26,681 bases of DNA. It comes from a virus. The stretch is taken from the IMG/VR virus record IMGVR_UViG_3300009786_001529, positions 1-26,681 of that record, one strand, 5' to 3'. Numbering within the stretch: the first letter of the stretch is position 1; each line of letters opens with the position of its first letter. Below the pieces are notes generated by a model. That model saw nothing but the letters and a program-made list of their open reading frames with translations, was not told where the DNA came from and did not search any database. Shown in pieces: positions 15,824 to 22,525 of this stretch. The position numbers and the translations under genes are program-made.

Positions 15824-15874
15824 TTCCCTTTACATTGGAAGAAAAGAAACCGGTGCCAATCTCCGGTAGTGGCA
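15824..15874 (-). promoter_or_regulatory. Conserved leader: second copy of the pseudoknot-like element
   Basis: On the minus strand: TGCCA, CT, ACCGG, AGAT, TGGCA, CCGGT, then TTCTTTTC and, 17 bases after the final GG, TGTAAAGGGAA. TGCCA pairs with TGGCA and ACCGG with CCGGT in interleaved order. Compared with the copy at 13597-13646, the first and last pairs of the first helix differ on both sides but still pair (A-U to U-A, C-G to A-U), which supports the structure. The gene controlled would be the MoxR-type ATPase. Confidence 0.55.
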
Positions 15875-15884
15875 ACAAACTCGT

Positions 15885-16307
15885 CTACGCTTCAAAGTCT
15901 TGGACAATGCCAGTGGAAAGTAGTTCGCGATATTGGCAAGCAGTTAAGTCCATTTCCATTCGGATAAAAGATTCCATCATATGGTCAGGCGTGGACACAA
16001 GAATCTTTCGCAGTTCGACGCCCTGGGCTGGCATCAGATAAACGTCTAGGATATCTGCCAATGCTTCCACCTGGGCAACCTTCAAAGTCATTGCCACCCA
16101 CTTGCCACTTAATCGACTTAATTTCCATACCGTAGTGGCATCGTGCTTCGTGGCATATGCCAGGCATTCGTCCAGACTTCCGAAGTAACCAAAATCCTCT
16201 CCATCGCGGTAGTCTGTTGTACAGTAGTTAGTCGTGGTCAACTTCGCGTCCATCTTTCCTAAAGTTCGCGGCGTGGCATTCGTTTTACTCTTCGTGGCAC
16301 TTGGCAT
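15885..16307 (-). CDS. Hypothetical protein, 140 residues
   Basis: Start at 16307 with TGTAAAGGAAA upstream. A Lys/Thr/Ser-rich N-terminus precedes an acidic and aromatic centre (DYRDGEDFGYFGSLDECLAYA), a WKLSRLSGKWVAM beta hairpin and a helical C-terminus (FIRMEMDLTACQYRELLS). No family recognised. The upstream 130 bases (16308-16438) hold an A/T-rich leader and no gene. Confidence 0.65.
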   Translation of the reverse strand: MPSATKSKTNATPRTLGKMDAKLTTTNYCTTDYRDGEDFGYFGSLDECLAYATKHDATTVWKLSRLSGKWVAMTLKVAQVEALADILDVYLMPAQGVELRKILVSTPDHMMESFIRMEMDLTACQYRELLSTGIVQDFEA

Positions 16308-16438
16308 CGTTTCGTTTCCTTTACACTAAACTTAAAACTTAACATTAACACTAAAAGAAGTATCGTCTACCCTAACTGATAACGCTAGGCCAACCCGCCT
16401 GTATTCGTTCCGCCCGAAAAACTAATTTTTCCCGTGCG

Positions 16439-16657
16439 CTATATACGGGGTTTGCGTCGGAAATCTTTTGGATTATTTTTCCGGAATTTTGCTACTTCGG
16501 CCTTCGATATGTACCATTTGTAGCCGTGGCGGGAATAGCCGGCATCCCCTGGCACCACTGGCACTTTCGTTGCCACAAGCCTGCCAAGCCTGATCAACTC
16601 CGTTACGGCATTCGCCCTGGTGTATCCTAAAGCCTTGGCAACTTGTCGCGTATTCAT
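16439..16657 (-). CDS. Small helix-turn-helix (excisionase/MerR-like) protein, copy 2
   Basis: 72 residues from the ATG at 16657, which overlaps the upstream stop by four bases. The N-terminal MNTRQVAKALGYTRANAVTE looks like a helix-turn-helix, followed by LIRLGRLVATKVPV and a SRHGYKWYISKAEVAKF wing-like segment. It aligns along its length with the neighbouring protein at 16654-16851. Such proteins often act as small DNA-binding regulators or recombination directionality factors. Here a regulator is more likely, because no integrase is in view. Confidence 0.72.
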   Translation of the reverse strand: MNTRQVAKALGYTRANAVTELIRLGRLVATKVPVVPGDAGYSRHGYKWYISKAEVAKFRKNNPKDFRRKPRI

Positions 16658-16851
16658 GGTTTCTTTCCGTAAAGGTTTTGGTAATCCCTCACCGCGATAT
16701 TGGTAATGTGCCAAACAAACCCGTGTCGGTTAAATCCGAAGTCTCCAGGTTTCGTTGGCACCCGGGTGGCCCGGATTCGTCCCATGCGACAAAGTCTAGT
16801 GACCGTTGTAACGTCGCAGTTCAGAATCCGGGCAACATCCCTGGGATTCAT
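16654..16851 (-). CDS. Small helix-turn-helix (excisionase/MerR-like) protein, copy 1
   Basis: 65 residues, MNPRDVARILNCDVTTVTRL then CRMGRIRATRVPTKPGDFG and NRHGFVWHITNIAVRDYQ. The matching pattern with copy 2 (M-N-x-R-x-V-A, then RxGRxxAT+VP, then GDxGxxRHGxxWxI) shows they are tandem paralogues. Coupled to copy 2 by an ATGA overlap. It lies 20 bases downstream of the ParB-like gene. Likely DNA binding through the N-terminal helices. Confidence 0.72.
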   Translation of the reverse strand: MNPRDVARILNCDVTTVTRLCRMGRIRATRVPTKPGDFGFNRHGFVWHITNIAVRDYQNLYGKKP

Positions 16852-16871
16852 GGCAAGCCTTTCAATTGGGG

Positions 16872-18179
16872 TTACTCGTCAGAGTCTTCATCGGACTCTT
16901 CAGATTCCTCATCGGCTCCATCCTCCTCCACATCGTCCACAACCGCCTCATCAGATTCGTCTTCGGTATCGTCTTCGGATTCGACGACATCCTCCACAAC
17001 CTCATCGGCTTCCTCGTCTTCCACTTCCTCTTCATCTGCCAACATCGATTCCCGTTCTCCGCCAAAGTCGATGCCACCGACAGTTGGGTTCTCCGCCAGT
17101 TGCCGGAATCCGTCATCGTCTTTCGTGTACTTAGGTTTGATGTTCGCAGCGGTCATTTTCTTACCAGCCGAGAAGACTGTCCAAGCCTTAACGAAGATGG
17201 CGATGCGTTCGTTATGTACAGATGTCGCATCCTCGTCTTCGAGCAGATTCTTGATCGCCTTCCGAAGTGGGTCCAGATCTTTGCCTTCCGATCCGAGTAG
17301 GGTCCAGAATTGCTCAGCCTTCTCCCACAGCTTGTCGTCGAGAACAGTTTCATCTGGCCTGTCCATATCCTTGTAGGCTTGAGGATCGGTTGCCGACGTG
17401 GCCATTAGGAACATGAGACCGGAAGCGTATCCTGGAGAGATAAACTTGCCAATCGATTTATCGTCGTCTTCCAAACAGAGATGCGAGACACACTCGACCA
17501 TTTTCGGATGACGCTCGATGAAGTCCAGAGACTCGGAATGAGTCCTGCGCAAACCGAATGCGTCGTCGACACCTGTTCTCTCCCAGAGAAACTTGACGGC
17601 ATAGTTTAGGTTTCTCGCTGCCACTCCACGTTCGTTCTTAGTCAACGACCGGAAGTATTCAGAACGGAAGATGACATCGGTTAGCGACCGTGGCCGTCCC
17701 GTGTCCAAGGTGTTAACAATCTCGTCCGTTTCCTCGGCACCGAATGCCACCGTAGTTTCGAAGACTGGACATTCGCCATTCCAGTCCGGATACAACTCGG
17801 CATCGATCTCGAAATCCTGCGTGGCCAGGATGTAGGCGATAAGCCGGTGTTGTCCCGATAGGACGATGCCCGTCTTCCCGATGATGATCGGTTCGAAGTT
17901 GAGCTTCCATTTCTTCCGGAGATGCTCTTGGACAAGTGTCTTCACCCATCCTAAGTTAAGCTGCCGGTTGTTTAGGTTGTTACAGCATCGGATCTTGACG
18001 CCGTTGGCATCCTTCAAATCAAACTCGCTTCCGAATCCCGCGTCATCGGGTTCTTCTTGCCACCCTAACAACTTCTTGGCTTCTTTCGCGGTCATCGCCG
18101 TCTTGTCCATACAAATCTTCATTCGCGGTTTGGCGTAGATGATTTCTCGTCCGGCAGACTTCGTTTTCAAACTTGGCAT
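16872..18179 (-). CDS. ParB/Srx-like domain protein with long acidic tail
   Basis: 435 residues. Residues about 60-135 resemble the ParB N-terminal/sulfiredoxin-like domain: NNRQLNLGWVKTLVQEHLRK, then EPIIIGKTGIVLSGQHRLIA with the conserved GQHR (109-112). ParB domains of this fold bind CTP or act as nucleases or phosphotransferases. In phages related proteins accompany modification or DNA-processing genes. The middle part is helical and unassigned. The last 60 residues are almost all Asp, Glu, Ser and Val, a DNA-mimic-like or interaction tail. The reverse strand of that tail gives long Ser-rich false frames. Confidence 0.75.
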   Translation of the reverse strand: MPSLKTKSAGREIIYAKPRMKICMDKTAMTAKEAKKLLGWQEEPDDAGFGSEFDLKDANGVKIRCCNNLNNRQLNLGWVKTLVQEHLRKKWKLNFEPIIIGKTGIVLSGQHRLIAYILATQDFEIDAELYPDWNGECPVFETTVAFGAEETDEIVNTLDTGRPRSLTDVIFRSEYFRSLTKNERGVAARNLNYAVKFLWERTGVDDAFGLRRTHSESLDFIERHPKMVECVSHLCLEDDDKSIGKFISPGYASGLMFLMATSATDPQAYKDMDRPDETVLDDKLWEKAEQFWTLLGSEGKDLDPLRKAIKNLLEDEDATSVHNERIAIFVKAWTVFSAGKKMTAANIKPKYTKDDDGFRQLAENPTVGGIDFGGERESMLADEEEVEDEEADEVVEDVVESEDDTEDESDEAVVDDVEEDGADEESEESDEDSDE

Positions 18180-18230
18180 TAAAACATTCCTAAAATCGTG
18201 AGGTTAAGTAAAGGTACAAACAGCGGGTGA

Positions 18231-18410
18231 TTACATTTCGATTCCGACTTCAACTGGTTCAACCTTTTCCGGCGAAACAAACTTGATCGGTTTCCGTTTC
18301 CTTTTCCTTGTTGGGCTCGGTGACCACTTTACCCAGTCGGGCCATCCGAACAACTCGTTGGCAGTCAGATACAACCTTGCGTCTGACGAAACTCTTACAA
18401 CCTTGACCAT
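18231..18410 (-). CDS. 59-residue basic protein, first gene of the minus-strand module
   Basis: Starts at 18410 after GGAGAAG. The sequence MVKVVRVSSDARLYLTANEL is followed by FGWPDWVKWSP, a Lys/Arg run (TRKRKRKPIKF) and an acidic end. The N-terminal part could be a short DNA-binding or adaptor domain. No family recognised. As the first gene from the divergent control region it is probably expressed early. Confidence 0.62.
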   Translation of the reverse strand: MVKVVRVSSDARLYLTANELFGWPDWVKWSPSPTRKRKRKPIKFVSPEKVEPVEVGIEM

Positions 18411-18524
18411 CGTTTCTTCTCCGATACTACGGTAGAAATCCCCACACCGCCGATCGATGTAGGGAGGTGTAGTCTAGGGTACATTGTTAAATACGGATAT
18501 CCCTAGCGTAACCGAAACTGTCGA

Positions 18525-18551
18525 GTTGTCCAGCGAGTTGAACTGTACAAC
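18525..18551. promoter_or_regulatory. Operator-like imperfect inverted repeat
   Basis: GTTGTCCAG (18525-18533) and CTGTACAAC (18543-18551) match as inverted repeats at 8 of 9 positions, spaced by 9 bases. The site lies between the leftward genes and the rightward promoter, where a repressor controlling divergent transcription would bind. The small helix-turn-helix proteins nearby are candidate binders. No experiment supports this. Confidence 0.4.
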
Positions 18552-18607
18552 GTTTTTATTAGATATACACGGGTTATCGCTGACAGGTTATTTTGAGATA
18601 CTGATTA

Positions 18608-18637
18608 TTGACTAAGTGTAGAATCGTAGGCTATAGT
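18608..18637 (+). promoter_or_regulatory. Sigma70-like promoter reading rightward
   Basis: TTGACT (18608-18613), an 18-base spacer, then TATAGT (18632-18637). Five of six bases match consensus at -35 and five of six at -10. Predicted start of transcription near 18644, right at the first hairpin. It would drive the replication module and the hairpin-rich leader. Confidence 0.6.
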
Positions 18638-18643
18638 GTAAAT

Positions 18644-18984
18644 AGCGGTTCGCACCGCTGCCATACCCGATATTTCGATGTCCAAGGCTCAGTCTCGTAT
18701 CGGGAGAAGGCATCCAAGAGTTTCAGGCACGTCCCGGCCAGGGTAGTTTTAACCGTTACAGATATTGGTCAAACGGTATGAGGGATGGGATCGGAGTATC
18801 TACAGATACGTTAGACCGGCCTGTAACTAGGTCTACCGATATCTCTTCACGGAGAACATGACCAAGGGACCGACGGCTGTAGCCAGAGGCGTGAGGAAAA
18901 TCTAGTATGGCTCTCGCACTATTGCTTTTTGGCAGTATCGTGTCGGGACCCAGTCCGTGAGGAAAAGGGTTTTTAACCGCACGG
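18644..18984 (+). ncRNA. Candidate structured RNA or long structured leader
   Basis: Starting at the predicted transcription start, consecutive hairpins can be drawn: AGCGGT/ACCGCT (18644-18659, four-base loop), CCCGATA/TATCGGG (18666-18704), ACCGTT/AACGGT (18752-18777), GTATC/GATAC (18796-18809), TAGACC/GGTCTA (18812-18835) and CCGTG/CACGG (18955-18984). An 11-base direct repeat CGTGAGGAAAA occurs at 18890 and 18956. One or two 6-bp stems are expected by chance in such a length, so the number here is suggestive, not proof. No known RNA family is recognised. It could be a separate RNA or the 5' leader of the replication operon. Confidence 0.35.
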
Positions 18985-19053
18985 TGGCCATGTCATATCG
19001 TAGTCTATACTGTAGATAGAGACTTTTCTGACTTTACTACGGGAGTGGATACG

Positions 19054-19572
19054 ATGCCTTGTGATGGACTTCAAAGCGATATTATTGATAGAGCGAATCA
19101 AAGTATTGACCAGCTAAGGGAACAGAACAAAACCCTTGGACAGCGATTAAACATTGTAACCGCGTTACTATGCGACCTATGTGGGAAGATGAATGACGCG
19201 GTTCTATATCTGACCAACGATCCTCACTGGGAAAAGGAGGAAGTGGAAAAACTATTCCCTGCCGAGTTAAAGGCGTGGTGGATTGAGCATTCTAAGAAGG
19301 ATGCCGCTAGACGGAGTAGAGCCCAACAGGAAATGGCCAACGCTGCTGCGATACAGAATCGTAGTAACCACTTGAAGTCGGTACACGACCGGCTAATGTC
19401 CCAGCTAACGGACGAAGAGTTGGAAGCGTTAGGATTCAAGCGACCTGCCAAGGATACCACCCAGCCGGGGAAGCCCCAGTCAGCCGGCCACCCCGTACCG
19501 AAAGAGTCACCGAAACCCATCCCGTACATGCCACCGGAGTTCCCACCGGAAGTAGAACAGTTCGGGTCATAG
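19054..19572 (+). CDS. Hypothetical coiled-coil protein, first gene of the replication module
   Basis: 172 residues from the ATG at 19054, preferred over the GTG at 19045 because GGGAG then has 8-base spacing. The N-terminal 40 residues are helical and coiled-coil-like (DRANQSIDQLREQNKTLGQRL), with CDLCGK after them. A HWEKEEVEKLFPAELKAWW stretch and a charged helix follow. The C-terminus is Pro-rich (KPQSAGHPVPKESPKPIPYM). No family recognised. Confidence 0.68.
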   Translation: MPCDGLQSDIIDRANQSIDQLREQNKTLGQRLNIVTALLCDLCGKMNDAVLYLTNDPHWEKEEVEKLFPAELKAWWIEHSKKDAARRSRAQQEMANAAAIQNRSNHLKSVHDRLMSQLTDEELEALGFKRPAKDTTQPGKPQSAGHPVPKESPKPIPYMPPEFPPEVEQFGS

Positions 19573-19592
19573 ATTGGTTCGGTTGGTTCCTC

Positions 19593-19661
19593 GTGGCAGT
19601 TTTCCTCGTTAGCGGAGCATCGCTGACGTATCTCATTCTCTTTACCATCTACGGAAGATAG
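19593..19661 (+). CDS. Possible 22-residue membrane peptide
   Basis: The frame from a GTG at 19593 reads as one hydrophobic helix (VAVFLVSGASLTYLILFTIYGR) and stops just before the next gene. No good ribosome site precedes it. The same frame is open further upstream through WFGWFL, which would make sense only as a -1 extension of the previous protein, but no slippery heptamer is visible. It may be chance hydrophobicity. Confidence 0.22.
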   Translation: MAVFLVSGASLTYLILFTIYGR

Positions 19662-19663
19662 AT

Positions 19664-20122
19664 ATGCCGAAGCTGCCAAGTAAACGGAAACCCGTGACCA
19701 AGGTTGTTACGGGGTTGGCACCGAAAGAAGAACTGACTTCCATCCTCAGAGATTATGGCAGGCGGGTTCCTTCTAAGCGTAAAGCCTTCAGATACCATTC
19801 GGTCAAGTCCAGGAAACTGTTCAAGGCCACCGGGAAGGCAATTGGCAAGTTCTTTGTCATACATTACAATAAAGCGAGGAAGGGTTGGCAAGTAACCCAC
19901 CTGCCTACTCGGGAAAGCGTAGTACAACCATTCGATACCGAAGAGCAAGCTGTCCAGTTCACTAGAGCGGTGGCAGGATTGGACGGATGGGAAAAGAAAA
20001 CGACGGACGAGCTCAAACATTTTGAGGGATGTTGTATCAATCTGAGATCCTTCATCCGTAAACATTCCATGAGCGTCGGTGCCATTGAATTGGTTATCAA
20101 TCGACTAGCTAAAGGTTGTTAA
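19664..20122 (+). CDS. Hypothetical basic protein
   Basis: 152 residues, GGAAGA upstream. Very basic N-terminus (MPKLPSKRKPVTKVV), a central YHSVKSRKLFKATGKAIGKF and a segment GWQVTHLPTRESVVQPFDTE that resembles small beta domains. Cys pair at ECC in the C-terminal helix region. The following GTG start is adjacent to its stop. It probably binds nucleic acid, judging only from charge and neighbours. Confidence 0.65.
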   Translation: MPKLPSKRKPVTKVVTGLAPKEELTSILRDYGRRVPSKRKAFRYHSVKSRKLFKATGKAIGKFFVIHYNKARKGWQVTHLPTRESVVQPFDTEEQAVQFTRAVAGLDGWEKKTTDELKHFEGCCINLRSFIRKHSMSVGAIELVINRLAKGC

Positions 20123-20629
20123 GTGCCAAAGGTTAAAAAGAAACGGAAGCTGACCAAGGTAATGGGGATCGATCCTGGCAAGTCCGGGGGGATAGTCGTT
20201 CTGGACGTTCGTGGTGGCGTAGTCCTAATGGAAGAGATGCCAACGACGTACCGGGATATCTTCAAACTCCTTGACCAAGACGTAGAGTTTTGTTACATCG
20301 AGTGGATCCATCCTGCCATTCAGGGAGCAGCGAAATCCGCGATGTCCAAGCTGTACGGAAACTACTGTGCCTTACAAATGGCATTAACGGGTAACGCGAT
20401 CCGCCATAATACCGTAATGCCAAAGAAGTGGCAGCAACACTTCGAGATTCCGAAGCGAGGCGGGTTGACCAAGACGAAATGGAAGGATGTCCTCAAAGGG
20501 AAAGCGGAGCAGATCTTTCCGGAACTGGATGTCTGGGACCAAACCCTTACCAAGCAACGTACCGTTTGTGATGCCCTACTCATTGCCGAGTACACAAGGA
20601 GAGAGATATGCCTAAGCTCCCCAAAATGA
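20123..20629 (+). CDS. RuvC-like Holliday junction resolvase (RNase H fold)
   Basis: 168 residues from a GTG directly after the previous stop, with AAAGG upstream. The first strand carries MGIDPGKSGGIVVLD with the catalytic Asp17. CYIEW gives the second acidic residue (Glu60), and TVCDALLIAEY near the end gives the third (Asp150, with Glu156 nearby). This D...E...D pattern and the order are those of RuvC-type and related phage resolvases. It would cut branched DNA made during replication or recombination before packaging. It overlaps the glycosylase gene by 22 bases. Confidence 0.85.
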   Translation: MPKVKKKRKLTKVMGIDPGKSGGIVVLDVRGGVVLMEEMPTTYRDIFKLLDQDVEFCYIEWIHPAIQGAAKSAMSKLYGNYCALQMALTGNAIRHNTVMPKKWQQHFEIPKRGGLTKTKWKDVLKGKAEQIFPELDVWDQTLTKQRTVCDALLIAEYTRREICLSSPK

Positions 20630-21186
20630 CGTGGAAGCGTTTTAAGAAGAAGTGGCAGGACTGCGACAAATGCGAGTTGTCGAAGACTCGGGACAAGATC
20701 GTAATTGCCAAGGGAACAATACCCTGCGACGTTCTGTTCATCGGGGAAGCACCGGGATATAGCGAAGACACTCTTGGCAAACCGTTCGTTGGTCCGGCTG
20801 GCAAACTACTCCATAAGGTTATCGACGAAGCGTTGGAAGAAAACGGGATGATCGTACCGCCAACGATGGCGTTCACTAATCTGGTTTGTTGTATTCCGAA
20901 AACGGAAGACGGAAGCAAAACGCACGACCCGCCAAAGGAGTGTGTACAAGCCTGTTATCCTCGCCTCCAGGAATTCGTTGAACTTTGTAAACCTCAGTGC
21001 CTAGTCTTCGTTGGTAGGGTAGCGGAGAAACGCGGTGGCACTCTCCTCATGTCCGAATGCCTAGATGCTATCTCGATTACGCATCCGGCGGCTATACTAA
21101 GAGGAACGGGTGCGAATACAGAACTACAATGCCAAAAGATGATTATTGACCTACGGGTTATGTTTAACAATCTAGTACCATTTTAG
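20608..21186 (+). CDS. Uracil-DNA glycosylase, Fe-S family 4-like
   Basis: 192 residues. Signatures in order: CDKC (19-22), the uracil-site motif FIGEAPGYSED (44-54), PFVGPAGKLL (59-68), AFTNLVCCIP (88-97), ECVQAC (111-116) and the second motif THPAAILR (158-165). The Cys positions fit a 4Fe-4S cluster as in family 4 enzymes. The same superfamily occurs in many phages as a stand-alone gene near the DNA polymerase. It would remove uracil, or may process modified bases if the phage has them. Confidence 0.9.
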   Translation: MPKLPKMTWKRFKKKWQDCDKCELSKTRDKIVIAKGTIPCDVLFIGEAPGYSEDTLGKPFVGPAGKLLHKVIDEALEENGMIVPPTMAFTNLVCCIPKTEDGSKTHDPPKECVQACYPRLQEFVELCKPQCLVFVGRVAEKRGGTLLMSECLDAISITHPAAILRGTGANTELQCQKMIIDLRVMFNNLVPF

Positions 21187-21195
21187 GAGCGAACA

Positions 21196-22317
21196 ATGCC
21201 ATCTCTGACTTCCAAGATTAAAGCCCAAGCCAAGAAGAACACCGAACCGGCTTGGTCAGGACCACACGACGATGGGATCACCCAGTCGATGGTCTCGTCA
21301 TACCTTAACTGTCGGGAACGATTTCGGATTCGTGCCATCGATGGGCTACAACCGATACCGCGATTCAATAAGGCCATCGCCTACGGACATATGTGGCACC
21401 TATGCGAGGAATGTTTCGCTCGGGGGGAAGACTACCACGACGAACTCAAAGACTACGCGATGGTGTTGGTCAGTCAATGGAAAACCGATCAGGCCGAAAT
21501 CGATAAGTGGTACAACGTCTGTATGGTTCAGTTTCCGGTGTACGTTGATTTCTGGGAACGACATAAAGACGTGAGGCGTCGGAAGCCGTTATTCCAGGAG
21601 AAGTCTTTCAAGATACCATACACCCTACCGTCCGGACGTACAGTGTACATGCGAGGCAAGTTCGATTCGGTAGATATCCTCGGGAAAGAAGTTTGGCTGC
21701 AGGAGAACAAGACGAAGGGACAAATTAACTTTACCAGTTTGGAACGGCAGCTGACCTACGATCTTCAAACGGGATTCTACTTCAAAGCGTTGACCATCGA
21801 TCCGGAAGTGTTAGCGACGAAGAAGAAAGTGGGTGGCATTACTTACAATGTTATCCGTCGTCCGCTATCGGGCGGGAAGGGTTCCATCCGTCCGCATAAG
21901 GCACGCGGTGCCAAGCCGGCAGAAACTCTTCGCGACTACTATGACAGATTACAGACTATAATAGAAATAGACGCCAAGGAGGAAGATGGAGAGCAATGTA
22001 CATTCTTCCACCGATGGAAGATTGAGATTGAGCAAAAGGATTCGGATCGGTTCTGCGACACCTTCCTCAATCCGGTTTTGGAAAATGTTTGCGACGATTA
22101 CGAATGGTGGATGTATTGTAAGAATACTGGCACGTCGGCTTTCGACTACGCTATAAGATCCGGAGAGTTTCCTGACCATCAGCTACGCCATTCGATTCAT
22201 CCCTACGGAGTGTACAATGTTCTAAATGAAGGAGGCATTACGGACATCGACGAATACTTGATCACTGGCTCGACGGTCGGGCTGACTCGTGTAGAAACTA
22301 TGTTCCCGGAATTGTAA
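21196..22317 (+). CDS. PD-(D/E)XK nuclease, RecB/Cas4-like
   Basis: 373 residues, GGAGCG upstream. It has the RecB-family layout: SMVSSYLNCRERF (31-43) at the start, YGHMWHL (63-69), then the active site KFDSVDILGKEVWLQENKTK with Asp157, Glu170 and Lys172, and the trailing Gln motif QLTYDLQTGFY (185-195). The core should act as a metal-dependent exonuclease. With the Sak4-like protein and SSB downstream it would form a resection plus annealing recombination system, in the style of exonuclease-annealase pairs. Confidence 0.87.
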   Translation: MPSLTSKIKAQAKKNTEPAWSGPHDDGITQSMVSSYLNCRERFRIRAIDGLQPIPRFNKAIAYGHMWHLCEECFARGEDYHDELKDYAMVLVSQWKTDQAEIDKWYNVCMVQFPVYVDFWERHKDVRRRKPLFQEKSFKIPYTLPSGRTVYMRGKFDSVDILGKEVWLQENKTKGQINFTSLERQLTYDLQTGFYFKALTIDPEVLATKKKVGGITYNVIRRPLSGGKGSIRPHKARGAKPAETLRDYYDRLQTIIEIDAKEEDGEQCTFFHRWKIEIEQKDSDRFCDTFLNPVLENVCDDYEWWMYCKNTGTSAFDYAIRSGEFPDHQLRHSIHPYGVYNVLNEGGITDIDEYLITGSTVGLTRVETMFPEL

Positions 22318-22318
22318 C

Positions 22319-22525
22319 ATGTTTAGTAGACGACAAAAACGAGAAATCTCTTCATCTGTCCAAAAGATTTTACGAGAGACGGGACATCCGGAATTGCCAG
22401 TTGGTAATATCAGATTCCAACTCCACGTAGACGGAGCAGAGTCATGGAGTTGGGCAGACATCGGGGATAACGCCTCAGTTGATAAACCGGGGGTCAACCC
22501 TCATAACGAAAGTCAGGACAAATAA
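22319..22525 (+). CDS. Hypothetical 68-residue protein
   Basis: The ATG follows the nuclease stop by two bases and its own stop shares a base with the next start (TAATG). Basic N-terminal helix (RRQKREISSSVQKILRETG), then IRFQLHVDGAESWSWADI and a polar tail. No family recognised. Tight packing between nuclease and recombinase genes suggests an accessory role. Confidence 0.62.
   Translation: MFSRRQKREISSSVQKILRETGHPELPVGNIRFQLHVDGAESWSWADIGDNASVDKPGVNPHNESQDK

Larger units (their letters stand above)
18411..19053. other. Divergent control region between the two non-structural modules
   Basis: No open frame of note. It contains an operator-like inverted repeat (18525-18551), a sigma70-like promoter to the right (18608-18637), and a stretch with several hairpins (18644-18984). 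A second possible -10 box, TATACT, lies near 19006 without a clear -35. The leftward promoter for the minus-strand module must be here too, but I could not pick one with confidence. Confidence 0.6.

Noticed and set aside
16881-17040. Possible CRISPR or satellite repeat in the TCATCGG/TCTTC-rich stretch
   Set aside because: The repeats are irregular and are explained by Asp/Glu/Ser codons of the acidic tail.
16678-17376. 232-residue Ser-rich plus-strand frame
   Set aside because: Shadow of the acidic tail of the ParB-like gene and of the helix-turn-helix gene on the other strand.
18880-18966. GTGAGGAAAA repeats, reminiscent of RNase P RNA or hammerhead core sequences
   Set aside because: Neither the other RNase P conserved blocks nor the hammerhead CUGAUGA...GAAA arrangement is present.
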